The notes under the pieces are model-generated. The model ran no database searches. It saw nothing but the letters and a program-made list of their open reading frames with translations, and had not been told where the DNA came from. A DNA stretch of 64,000 bases from Streptomyces uncialis (GTDB lineage: Bacteria; Actinomycetota; Actinomycetes; Streptomycetales; Streptomycetaceae): assembly GCF_036250755.1 (NCBI RefSeq), contig NZ_CP109583.1:3720001-3784000 (forward strand). Reading direction: 5' to 3'. Positions 51,947 to 61,000 of this stretch are shown piece by piece (positions within the stretch are counted from its first letter, which is position 1; the number at the start of each line of letters is the position of its first letter). A program made the position numbers and the translations under genes.

Positions 51947-52995
51947 CGGTGTCCGCCGCCCGGTCCACCGAGACGGACGAGGCCACCGCGGCTTTCCATG
52001 TGGCGCTGGCGCAGATCGGCGCGGAGACGGCCGTCGGGGCGATGGCCCTGTGGGCGGATGTGCCGACCGATCTGCGTGCGGCGACGGCCGGGGGCTGGCT
52101 GCGGCGGGCGATCACGCTCGTCATGGGTCAGCGGCGGCGGTCGAGGGATCTCGCCAGGGCGTTCTACCGTCTCGCCCGTGCTCTCCAGACCGGCCGTACG
52201 GTGGCCGATCCCTACCACCCCGAACCGACGCACGTCACCCTGGCCGATCTGCGCCGGGAGTTCGCGGCGCTGGCGGGGGCCGCTCGTCCCATGGCTCCGG
52301 CCGGGGGTGGGGCCGCGACCGGCGAGTCCGGGGAAGCCCCGCGTCCGGCCGTCGAGGACGAGCGGGTTCTTGTCGAAGAGCTGCCTGGTCTCCGGGAGGC
52401 CGAGGAGGCGATCGAGCGCCAGGCCGAGGAGGAACTCGCCACGGTCCTCGAAGCGCTCGGCATTCTGAACCTGCATCGCAAGGTGGCCGAGGTAGACGAC
52501 GGGCAGCCCGCCCGGGTCGCCGACCGCGAGCGGGCCGAGGCCCATCGGCAGGCCGGTGCGCAGCAGGCCGCCGCCGCGTCCCGGGTCGCGATGAACGGTG
52601 CCCGGTCAGCGACGTGGAACCACATGCGGCGGGATGGGCGGGCCCTCGGCTACGTCCGGCTTTCCAAGTCGGGCACGCCGTGCGGCTGGTGCGCGATGTT
52701 GATCAGCCGGGGCGCCGTCTACAAGTCCCGCGAGTCCGCGACCTTCGCCGACGGTGACCGCTACCACGACAACTGCGTCTGCTACGCCGCCCCGGTCTTC
52801 AACCGGCAGCAGTTCCAGGGCTCCGAGCTGATGGCCCTGTCCCGCGAGTACGGGGCCCTGTGGCCCAAGGTCACCAAGGGTCTGTCCGGCAAGGCCGCCG
52901 TCTCGGCGTGGCGCCGGTTCATCCGCCAGAAGCACAGAGCCGCAGAAGCCCAGGAGGCCGAGCGGCAGTCCACGATCACAGCCCAGGAGGCGTGA
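51943..52995 (+). CDS. MuF-like minor capsid protein
   Basis: 350 aa from GTG 51943. N-terminal helices (ARAFYRLARALQTGRTV), a variable centre and a C-terminal block GTPCGWCAMLISRGAVYKSRE...DRYHDNCVCYAAPVF with Cys/His, typical of phage head morphogenesis (SPP1 gp7/MuF) proteins of actinophages. It binds the portal and may enter the host with DNA. Confidence 0.85.
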   Translation: MTVSAARSTETDEATAAFHVALAQIGAETAVGAMALWADVPTDLRAATAGGWLRRAITLVMGQRRRSRDLARAFYRLARALQTGRTVADPYHPEPTHVTLADLRREFAALAGAARPMAPAGGGAATGESGEAPRPAVEDERVLVEELPGLREAEEAIERQAEEELATVLEALGILNLHRKVAEVDDGQPARVADRERAEAHRQAGAQQAAAASRVAMNGARSATWNHMRRDGRALGYVRLSKSGTPCGWCAMLISRGAVYKSRESATFADGDRYHDNCVCYAAPVFNRQQFQGSELMALSREYGALWPKVTKGLSGKAAVSAWRRFIRQKHRAAEAQEAERQSTITAQEA

Positions 52996-52998
52996 CCC

Positions 52999-53499
52999 CT
53001 GTCTGAACAGAACACCCCCGCGCCCGACGATGAGACCTCCCCGGCCGAGCAAGCGCCCGAGGCCGCCGCCATCCAGGATGAGCAGCCTGCGGCCGGCGCT
53101 CCGGAGGATGCCCTCCCGGAGTGGGCCCGCAAGGAGCTGACCAAGATTCGGTCGGAGGCCGCGTCGTACCGCACCCGGCTCCGTGACGCCGAGAACCGGC
53201 TGTCCGGCGCGAAGTCGGCCGAGGAGTTCGAGACCGCGCTCACCGAGGTCAAGGCGCAGAACGCCGCCCTGGAGCGTTCCCTCGTGGTCGCTTCGGTCGC
53301 TCGGCGCTTCGACCTCCCCGACGAGCTGGCCGGCCGTCTGCGCGGCGAGTCCGCCGAGGAGCTGGAGGCCGACGCGAAGGCGCTTCAGTCGCTTCTCGCT
53401 CCGGTCGCCCCTCCGGTCCTGTCTGGCGGGCTCGATCCCTCCGACGAGGACGACGGCGAGATGGACCCGCGCAAGCTCGCGCGTCTCACCCGCCGCTGA
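52999..53499 (+). CDS. Capsid scaffolding protein; CTG start
   Basis: 166 aa. Acidic N-terminus rich in Pro/Ala/Glu (SEQNTPAPDDETSPAEQ), central coiled coil (RSEAASYRTRLRDAENRL, EVKAQNAALERSL) and a C-terminal acidic then basic tail (DPSDEDDGEMDPRKLARLTRR). No in-frame ATG, GTG or TTG precedes residue 96; CTG 52999 with AGGAGG 8 nt upstream is the best start. It templates procapsid assembly and lies directly before the capsid gene. Confidence 0.82.
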   Translation: MSEQNTPAPDDETSPAEQAPEAAAIQDEQPAAGAPEDALPEWARKELTKIRSEAASYRTRLRDAENRLSGAKSAEEFETALTEVKAQNAALERSLVVASVARRFDLPDELAGRLRGESAEELEADAKALQSLLAPVAPPVLSGGLDPSDEDDGEMDPRKLARLTRR

Positions 53500-53522
53500 C
53501 CCTTCCCCTTTCCATTAGCTCG

Positions 53523-53546
53523 CCTCCGGTATCCGGGGGCTTTTTT
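53523..53546 (+). terminator. Intrinsic terminator between scaffold and capsid genes
   Basis: CCTCCGG (53523-53529), loop TAT, CCGGGGG (53533-53539) and six T. A second pairing (GGGGGC with GCCCCC across the T run) is mutually exclusive with it and could act as an antiterminator. Confidence 0.65.
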
Positions 53547-53565
53547 CATGCCCCCAGGAGGCTAA

Positions 53566-54648
53566 GTGACAGCCGAACACCAGGTAGTCAAGCCCGAAAA
53601 GCTCATTGCGACCGCCATCGGAATGCTTGAGCAGGAACTCACCGTTCCGAACCTGTTTATAAAGGAAGGCGTCGACCGGTTCAAGGGCGCCAAGAACGAC
53701 ACGGTGAATGTCACCGTGGAGGGTGTTCTTCCCTTTCACGACTACGAGTGGCGCTCCGGTTCGGCGGGCAGCTCGACCCCCGGTGTCCGTCAGCGGGTTG
53801 TGTTCGACGAGTACGCCGAGCGCACCATTCCCGTGAAGTTCGGCGGCAACGTCTACAACGGCGTCAAGCTGACGGACGAGCAGAACGATTTCGATATCAC
53901 GCAGTGGGGCAAGCTCCTGCGCCCGCAGGTGAAGGCGGTGGCACGCGGCCTCCAGCGCAGGGCTGTGAAGACCCTGGTCGACCAGCCCTACGCGGTCACC
54001 ATCGGCAACACTGCTCAGGCTATGCGGAAGGCACTCATCGAGGCCCGCCGTGTCCTGCGGAAGTTCAACGTCCCCGAGGGCGCCTGGTACATGGTCGTCG
54101 GCTCGGATTTCGAGACCGTGCTGCTTTCCGATCCGGATCTGAATCTGGCCTCGAACGTCGGCGACAACCAGGCCGAATCCGCTCTCGTGAACGCGACTCT
54201 CGGCAGCCGGTACGGCTTCAAGTTCATCGTGGACCAGACGATCCCGGCTGACTCGGCATTCGCGTTCGCGTCCTCGGCGTTCATTTTCGCGTCCGCCGCT
54301 CCTTCGGTGCCGCAGAGCGTTCCTTTCGGCGCTACCACATCCTTCGAGGGCCTGGCGCTGCGCTGGCTCCGGGACTACGACTCCGAGTATTTCCAGGACC
54401 GCAGCATCGTGAACTGCTACCAGGGTTTCCGCTCCGTCGAAGACATTCTCGTCGGCTGGGACCCGGTCGCGGAGAAGGAAATCATCTCCACGGACGAGCA
54501 CTTCGTTCGCGGCATCAAGCTCACCCTCGACGGCAAGTCGGACTACCCGCCAGCCGCATCCGAGCTGGCGACGATCACCGGCATCAGTGACGCGAAGGTG
54601 TGGACCCCGACCGGCTCGAAGCCGGAGAACGACCCGGCCAACGCGTGA
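53566..54648 (+). CDS. Major capsid protein (P22 coat-like)
   Basis: 360 aa from GTG 53566, AGGAGG upstream. LTVPNLFIKEGVDRFKGAKNDTVNVTVEG at the start, RTIPVKFGGNVYNGVKLTDEQ, and SKVG-like C-terminal SDAKVWTPTG resemble the P22-coat/gp5-like capsid family found in actinophages. HK97 fold, builds the icosahedral shell. It follows the scaffold gene as expected. Confidence 0.88.
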   Translation: MTAEHQVVKPEKLIATAIGMLEQELTVPNLFIKEGVDRFKGAKNDTVNVTVEGVLPFHDYEWRSGSAGSSTPGVRQRVVFDEYAERTIPVKFGGNVYNGVKLTDEQNDFDITQWGKLLRPQVKAVARGLQRRAVKTLVDQPYAVTIGNTAQAMRKALIEARRVLRKFNVPEGAWYMVVGSDFETVLLSDPDLNLASNVGDNQAESALVNATLGSRYGFKFIVDQTIPADSAFAFASSAFIFASAAPSVPQSVPFGATTSFEGLALRWLRDYDSEYFQDRSIVNCYQGFRSVEDILVGWDPVAEKEIISTDEHFVRGIKLTLDGKSDYPPAASELATITGISDAKVWTPTGSKPENDPANA

Positions 54649-54661
54649 CCTCCGCCCGGCA

Positions 54662-54686
54662 GGCCCGGCGCCCCTGGCGCCGGGCC
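54662..54686 (+). terminator. Strong hairpin after the capsid gene
   Basis: GGCCCGGCGCC (54662-54672) pairs perfectly with GGCGCCGGGCC (54676-54686), loop CCT. No U tract; may limit readthrough or protect the capsid message 3' end. Confidence 0.6.
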
Positions 54687-54714
54687 GTAGCCGTCTGCTT
54701 GAAGGGAAGCTGCC

Positions 54715-55173
54715 GTGTACGCGACTCTCGATGAGCTGACGGATCGGATGGACTGGGAGCTGGACGCCGACGAGCTGCGGATCGCCGCCTCGGCGCTCCA
54801 GGACGCGTCCGACCTGGCAATGTCCTACGGCCGCGAGTGGCCGGCGCCCACCGTTCCCCGCCTGGTGAAGACTCTCGTCCTCAAGGCCGCTGCCCGCTAC
54901 CTGCGCAATCCGAACGGATACGTCCAGTCGAGGGCCGGTGACGAGACGCTGGCCTGGGGCGACGCCCACGGCCGTGACGCCGGGTCGGTGTACTTCACCC
55001 GCGAGGAGATCCGCCTTCTGGAGGAGCTGGCTGGGCGTCGGCCGACCCTGGCGAGCGTCCCCGTGATGGCCTGGGGCACCGTCCTCGGCTCGGCCGTCGG
55101 CACCGGCCGCGTCCCCGTTGAGGGACCCGGGTCCTCGTTCCCGTTCTTCTCCGACGACCGGGGGCCGTGGTGA
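54715..55173 (+). CDS. Head-tail adaptor
   Basis: 152 aa from GTG 54715, GAAGGGAA upstream. Helical fold (MYATLDELTDRMDWELDADEL, VKTLVLKAAARYLRNPNGY) like gp6/gp15-type connectors that ring the portal. First of four overlapping connector genes. Confidence 0.8.
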   Translation: MYATLDELTDRMDWELDADELRIAASALQDASDLAMSYGREWPAPTVPRLVKTLVLKAAARYLRNPNGYVQSRAGDETLAWGDAHGRDAGSVYFTREEIRLLEELAGRRPTLASVPVMAWGTVLGSAVGTGRVPVEGPGSSFPFFSDDRGPW

Positions 55174-55505
55174 GCGTGCAGCGCCGCCGAGGCCAGAAGG
55201 CTCGCGTGTGGCGCACGGTCGAGGTCACCGATCAGCGCGGAAACACCGTCGCCATGGCCGATCCAGCCGGGCCCATCTCGGTGCGGGCCGCGTTCGTTCC
55301 CCAGCGGTCCGCCCGCGCGGAGGTCACCGGTCAGCAGCAGATCAACGTTGTCCGGATGATCGTCGACAGCCACCTGCCGGGCGTATCGCTGTGGTCCCGG
55401 GTCGAGTACGCGGGCCGCCAGTGGGACATCGTGTCCCCGCCCGCCTACCACCACGGGGACCGCCGCACCCGGCACTGGAGCATGGACCTGCGGGAGCGTC
55501 CCTGA
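55170..55505 (+). CDS. Head-tail stopper-like protein
   Basis: 111 aa from GTG 55170 (GTG 55167 possible), overlapping the adaptor by 4 bp. Beta-rich (RVWRTVEVTDQRGNTVAM, LWSRVEYAGRQWDIVSPPAYHHGD), like SPP1 gp16-type stoppers that close the portal after packaging. Confidence 0.75.
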   Translation: MSVQRRRGQKARVWRTVEVTDQRGNTVAMADPAGPISVRAAFVPQRSARAEVTGQQQINVVRMIVDSHLPGVSLWSRVEYAGRQWDIVSPPAYHHGDRRTRHWSMDLRERP

Positions 55506-55885
55506 TGGCTGAGGTCTACGACCGAGTCCGCGGTGGACAGTTGGAGAAGGTTCTCGCCCTGCTGCCCGGCGTCCAAGACGCGCTCGACGCAGCGCGGTTC
55601 GAGATTGCCGCCCGCGCTGAGGAGCTACTCCTCCAGCACCGCAGGGAGGGCCACGCCTCCATCGACGTGGAGGACGGCCGGGTCGACAAGTACGTGGTCC
55701 TCGACGACGAACGCGGCAAGCGAGCCGCCCTGTCGATCGAGTTCGGCCGCGCTGAGTCGATCGTCGTTCGCCGCGCCCGTGACGGCTCCACCTACCTCGA
55801 CGTGCTGCCGGCGAGCGAGGGCCTGTTCATCCTGGCCCGCGCCGCGAACCTGCCGAAGAAGCGGAAGGGGAAGGTGCACCTCTGA
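55505..55885 (+). CDS. Tail-completion protein (HK97 gp10-like/DUF5403-type)
   Basis: 126 aa from ATG 55505, overlapping by one base. Helical start (KVLALLPGVQDALDAARFEIAARAEELLLQHR), then beta strands, basic end (LPKKRKGKVHL). Order and size fit the actinophage connector group (DUF5403-type) that helps join tail and head. Confidence 0.7.
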   Translation: MAEVYDRVRGGQLEKVLALLPGVQDALDAARFEIAARAEELLLQHRREGHASIDVEDGRVDKYVVLDDERGKRAALSIEFGRAESIVVRRARDGSTYLDVLPASEGLFILARAANLPKKRKGKVHL

Positions 55886-56382
55886 TGGCCGGCATCCCCG
55901 ACCACATCAAGGCCCTCGCCGAACTGTCCCCGGTCGAGGATCTTCTCCTGGCCGTGCTGAGGGATGGCCTGCCCGGCGTCCGCGTGAAGTCCCTGATCGA
56001 CCGCCACGAGAAGTTCCCGCTGGTCCTGGTCCGCCGCGACCCCACCTGGGGCGAATGGGCCGGTGACCCCCGGTTCACCGACGCCGCCCGCGTGGTGATC
56101 AACGCGTTCGCGCCGGACCCCGACGGCGACCAGGACGCCGCGATCCTGAGCGAGGCCGTGCGGGTCGTCCTCCGCGACGCCTGGCTCAACCAGCAGGTCT
56201 ATCCCCAGCTCGGCCACATCATCCGCGTGGACATGAACAGCGCTCCGCGCCGGTCGGCGGACTGGGCCTCGGCGACAGGTCCGGTGCAGTACGCGGACCT
56301 CCCGACCGGGGTCTGGCGCTACGAGGCCATCTTCGACGTACAGATCCGCAAGCCACGCCGCCGCCCCTACCCCCTCCCCTGA
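55885..56382 (+). CDS. Tail terminator protein
   Basis: 165 aa from ATG 55885, TGATG overlap. ELSPVEDLLLAVLRDGLPGVRVKSLIDRHEKFPLVLVRR and VRYEAIF-like C-terminal strands match tail terminator (gpU/gp17-like) proteins that cap the tail tube. A terminator follows. Confidence 0.75.
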   Translation: MAGIPDHIKALAELSPVEDLLLAVLRDGLPGVRVKSLIDRHEKFPLVLVRRDPTWGEWAGDPRFTDAARVVINAFAPDPDGDQDAAILSEAVRVVLRDAWLNQQVYPQLGHIIRVDMNSAPRRSADWASATGPVQYADLPTGVWRYEAIFDVQIRKPRRRPYPLP

Positions 56383-56401
56383 ACGACTTACACAACACGA
56401 A

Positions 56402-56432
56402 GGGCCCGACGCTCCCCGTCGGGCCCTTTTTT
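56402..56432 (+). terminator. Intrinsic terminator between connector and tail genes
   Basis: GGGCCCGACG (56402-56411), 5-nt loop, CGTCGGGCCC (56417-56426), then six T. The strongest terminator in the window. Confidence 0.85.
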
Positions 56433-56458
56433 GTGCCCGATTGAGGAAACGTTTCTTC

Positions 56459-57199
56459 TTGCCGATCAATGATTCTGCAACGCTCGTCGTTGGCAGTGGC
56501 AACTACCTTACGGCGCCCGTCGGGACGCCTATGCCCGCCGACCTTCTGACCCCCACTTCCCCCTGGCAGACCGTCGGCCATACCTCACTTGAGGACGTTT
56601 TCGGCATCACGTCAGAGGGCGGCGAAGCGACCACCATCGGATCGCTCCAGAACAAGTCTCTCCGCACGAAATATTCGGCGCGCACGGAGACCATGACTTT
56701 CACCCTCCAGCAGTTCGACACCGCCGCCCTTCGACTGTACTTCGGCGCCAACTCACCTATTCTCCCGGATGGTTCGGTGGGCGTTCCCACGAATCCGGAG
56801 CCGACACAGTCGGGGTTTCTCGCCATCTTCGTCGACGGCGAGAACCATTTCGCCTTCTACGCGCCGCGTTCGGAGATTTACCGGGCGGACGACATGGCAA
56901 TCGCGGATACGGAGTCCCTTGCGGGCCTCCCCCTCGGCGTGAAGCCCATGGCTCACGGCTCGAATTCGTGGACGTATGCGATCACGCCGCTCGGCGGCGT
57001 CCTGGCGACCGGCGCGACCGCAGGGTCCCCGGGTGCATTCACCCCGGACGGGGCCACCGTTCCGGCCGATCTCGGAGCCCTCGCGTCCGTGATCGCCACC
57101 CCGACGGCGGCATGGGCCACCGGTCAGCACGTCGTTCTCGGCGACGCCGCGAAGGCCCACTGGACCGGCACTGCGTGGGCCGCCGGCCAGGCCGTCTGA
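56459..57199 (+). CDS. Major tail (tube) protein
   Basis: 246 aa from TTG 56459, GAGGAAA 11 nt upstream (TTG 56441 is possible but poorer). HTSLEDVFGITSEGGEATTIGSLQNKSLRTKYSARTETMTFTLQQFD is typical of siphovirus tail-tube proteins. The last 60 residues (VPADLGALASVIATPTAAWATGQHVVLGD) form an extra surface domain. Confidence 0.88.
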   Translation: MPINDSATLVVGSGNYLTAPVGTPMPADLLTPTSPWQTVGHTSLEDVFGITSEGGEATTIGSLQNKSLRTKYSARTETMTFTLQQFDTAALRLYFGANSPILPDGSVGVPTNPEPTQSGFLAIFVDGENHFAFYAPRSEIYRADDMAIADTESLAGLPLGVKPMAHGSNSWTYAITPLGGVLATGATAGSPGAFTPDGATVPADLGALASVIATPTAAWATGQHVVLGDAAKAHWTGTAWAAGQAV

Positions 57200-57304
57200 C
57201 AGCTCCCTGCGCGGACCCCTGCGGACCAGGGCCTGCGCGGACCCCTCCCCCACCAGGTCCGCAACACCTCACCCCCTTCCCCCAGCTCCCGGAGGTCTGC
57301 CCCC

Positions 57305-57643
57305 TTGGCTTCGTACACCCTCGACGACATCCGCTCCGCCGCCGACCGCAAGTACGGCTCCACCGACATCGAGGTGAGCGGGGAGACCGTCCGGCTCCTC
57401 AACCCCCTGCGGCTGACCAAGGCCAAGCGGGACTCGCTCCTCGGCCTCCAGGAGGAGATGGTCCGCGACGACGCCGACCAGGCCGCGCTTCTGTCGGAGG
57501 CGATCCGCACCGTGGCCCAGTCGGAGACGGCCGCGGATTCCCTCCTCACCGAGATCGGCGGCGATCTCGCCGTCCTCGCCGAGGTGTTCGGCCGATACGG
57601 GGAGAGCACCCAGGCGGGGGAAGCCTCGGCCTCGCACGGCTGA
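57305..57643 (+). CDS. Tail assembly chaperone, short form
   Basis: 112 aa from TTG 57305. Acidic helical protein between tail tube and tape measure, with VSGETVRLLNPLRLTKAKRD typical of actinophage gpG-type chaperones. It binds the tape measure to guide tail polymerisation. A shift site lies 18-27 nt before its stop. Confidence 0.85.
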   Translation: MASYTLDDIRSAADRKYGSTDIEVSGETVRLLNPLRLTKAKRDSLLGLQEEMVRDDADQAALLSEAIRTVAQSETAADSLLTEIGGDLAVLAEVFGRYGESTQAGEASASHG

Positions 57644-58017
57644 TAGACGAATACGGGGAGGGGCTCTATCCGGACCTGCTCTTTCATTTCGGCGTCGATC
57701 TCCTCGAAGTGATAGCGGGCCGGGGCCCCACCCCCGCCCTCGTCCTCCTGCTCGTGCAGAGGCTCCCCGACACCTCTTTGACAACCGCCCTCGCGTCCGG
57801 GGGCCGTGAGCAATTCGGCTGGGGCCAGGACCGCCACCTGGCCGCCGACTTGTACGACGCAATCAACCAGAACACTCGGGCGACCGGGCAGTGGGAAAAG
57901 GGCAAGGCCCCGAAGATTCCCGCCTACCCGCGCCCGCAGGCAAAGACGGCTTCGGAGGAAACTCCGGCCAAGCCGCGCTCCGTTGCGGAGATTTACCAGC
58001 ACTTCCAGCGGAGGTAG
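57305..58017 (+). CDS. Tail assembly chaperone, long form by -1 frameshift
   Basis: The slippery heptamer GGGGGAA (57616-57622) sits in the shifting register (G GGG GAA). A -1 slip continues into a frame reading GSLGLARLIDEYGEGLYPDL and ending at 58017, giving about 237 aa. The downstream part (DLLEVIAGRGPTPALVLLLVQRL) has no start codon of its own nearby. This G/GT arrangement is universal in siphophages. Confidence 0.82.
57616..57622 (+). other. Ribosomal slippery site GGGGGAA
   Basis: Codons GGG (57617-57619) and GAA (57620-57622) can slip back one base to GGG and GGA. Confidence 0.75.
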
Positions 58018-58023
58018 GCGCTT

Positions 58024-61000
58024 TTGTCGGACGCGAACATAGTCGGCCGGGTCGCGGTCAAGGTCATGCCGGACACCGCCGGGTTCAAGGACGACCTCAA
58101 GGACAAACTCAAGAGGATCGAGCGGGACCTTGATGTCACGGTGGACGCCCGCCTCGACGGCGAGGAACTCGGCCGGCAGGCCCGCTCCGCCCGGCGCGAC
58201 GCCCAGCGGGAGATGAAGGATCTCCGACTGCGGGTCAACCTCGACAACCAGGACTCCGTCCGGGCTGCCATCGCCCGCACACGCCGGGCGCTCGACACCC
58301 TGCGCGAGACGACCATCGAGGTCGACCTGAACGAAGCCTCGTTGCAGGCAGCCGTCGACATGTTCGAGGAGCAGCTCGACGACATCGGGACGGTCTCCGT
58401 CCAGGTCGACCGCGCCTCCGAGTCGTCCGTCCGCAGCGCGGTCGCCCGTCTCGACCGCGAGCTGGAGCGGATCGCCGAGACCGAGCTGACCGTACGGCTC
58501 GACCGGGATTCGCTGGAGGAGGCCAGGCGGGATCTGCTGGCCGCTTCGCGGGCCGCCGCACAGCAGGCCGCCGACGAGATCCAGGCCGAGCTGGACGGCA
58601 TCGACATCCGCCCCGAGCTGGACCACGCGCACGTCGCCAAGACCAAGCGCGAGCTGGAGGCGGCGTTCGCCCGGATGCGGGAGCTGCGCGCCAAGATCAC
58701 GCCCGAGCTGGACGCGCTCGCGGTCCGCGCCGTCGAGCGGGACATGGAAGACCTCCAGGAGCGGATCGACGGGCTGCGGGCCGAGATCGAGCCCGAGGTG
58801 TCCCGCACCGGGATGATGGCGGCCTTCGCCCACATTGCCGCGCTCGCCCGGGACCGGATCGTTCATCTGGTCCCCCGGGTGCGGCTGTCGGCTGCGGCTA
58901 CCGCGTCCTCCATGCTCCAGGCCCTCTCCGGCGCTCGGGTCATCAACAGCATGTTCGAGCGTCTCGGCCGGACGATCAGCAACCTCGACAAGAGTGTGCC
59001 GGTCATCGGGACGATGGCGACCGCCATCGCGGGCCTCGCCGGGTGGGGCATCGCCGCCGCGTCCAACCTGGCCGCCCTCTCCGCGTCGCTGGCGCAGATC
59101 GGCTACACCGCCCTCCTTCTCCCCGGTCTCCTCGGCGGTATCGCGGTCGGCCTGGGTGTCACGGTCGCCGCCCTCAAGGACTTCAACAAGGAGATCCCGG
59201 AGGCGAAGCAGGCGCTCGCCGGTCTCCAGGACGCGATCTCGGGCAACTTCTGGGAGAAGGCGCGGGAGCCGATCCGCTCCCTCGTCGAGGAGCTGCTCCC
59301 GAAGTTCCGGGACGGGGTCGAGCAGACCGCGACTCAGCTCGGCGGCTTTTTCGGCGGCCTCGCCACCGGCCTCGAAGGCGCACTCGTTCCCGCGCTCGGC
59401 CAGATGTTCTCGGACCTTTCCGAGTCCATCGGAATTGCGACGGCCGGGACGGATACTTTCGCGTCGGTCATCGCCATTCTGGGGAAGGTCGGCACTTCCT
59501 ATCTTCCCGAGCTGGCGCAGTGGTTCGTCACCATTTCGGAGAAGTTCGACGCCTTCCTGAAGCGCAAGGGTGAGATCGGGCTCAAGAAGGAGATCGACGA
59601 GGGAATTAACGCCCTCAAGGATCTCGGCTCGGTCCTTTTCCACACGGGCGGAATCCTCGCCGGGTTCTCCCGGGCCGCGACTGCGGCCGGGGGTTCCACG
59701 CTCGACTCCATGGCGAGCGGGCTGGAGCGTGTCCACAGGACTGTGGACAGCCCGTCGTTCCAGTCCGGACTGACGCAGCTCTTTTACGCCGCCCATGAGG
59801 CGATGCGGGAAATCGCCACCGTTTCCGGCCCAGCGGTCGAAGAGTTCTTCAAGACGTTCGGCCGTCTGCTGCGGGACATCCTCCCGCAGGTCGGTGCGAT
59901 CATCGGAACCGCGCTCGGCGCCATCGCCTCGGCGCTGTCCCAGCCCGCGGTGGTCGACGGGGTCAAGTCCCTGTTCGACGGGATTCAGTCCGCCGTCGAG
60001 GCGCTCGCCCCCGCGATGATGCCGGCCGGAGCCGCCCTCGGCACCCTGCTGGAGATCGCGGGCGCCCTCGCGGCCATCCTCGGCCCCCTCGCAGCCGCCG
60101 TTCTAACCCCCCTTGCAGAAACGTTCACTCTGCTCGGAGCTGCGGTTCTTCCGCTGATCGGGCTGCTCGGTGACGGGCTGATGGGGATCGTCGCGGCGCT
60201 GACCCCGCTTTTCATGACGGTGGTCGCGGCCGTCGTCCCGCTCGTCGAGGCCCTCGTCGCCGGGCTGGCCCCGATCATCCCGCTGATCACTGCCGCCTTC
60301 GCGGTGATGTCGGAGGCGCTTCAGCCCGTCGTCGAAATCCTGATGCAGATTTTGACGGCTGCGATTCTGCCGCTGATCCCGGTCGTCCAATCGCTCGCCG
60401 CCGAATATCTGCCTCAGATTTCGGCCGCTTTCTCGGCCGTCATGGAAGCGCTCCAGCCCTTCCTTGAGGCGCTGGAGGCGATAGTCGATTTCCTGATGCC
60501 GATCCTGGCTCCGGCGATCGAATTCATAGCCGGGCTCTTTCTGGACGTGCTGGTGACCGCCATCAACGGCGTAGCCAATGTCCTTGAGGGATTGCAGAAG
60601 ATTTTCGTCGGCGTCTGGGACTACATCGTCGGCTACTTCAAGGTGGTCGTCGGATTCTTCAAGGGAACCCTGACCGGCGACTGGTCGATGTTCTCCGACG
60701 GCCTGAAGCAAATCTGGAACGGAATCAAGGGATTCCTCTCCGGCCTGTGGGACACCATCAAGGGTTTGTTCATGGTCTTCCTGAGCGTCGGAATCCTCGG
60801 CGTCGGGAAGAAGATCCTCTCCGGAGTGAAGTCCCTGTGGGACGACATCTGGAACGGAATCAAATCCTTCGCGATCGGCCTGTGGAACAGCATCAGGGGT
60901 GCGGCGGGCGTCTTCATGACGGGCGTCCGTGGCTACATCGACGACGGGCTGAATGCGATCAAGGGCATCTGGTCCTCGATCTGGAACTCGATCAAGAGCT

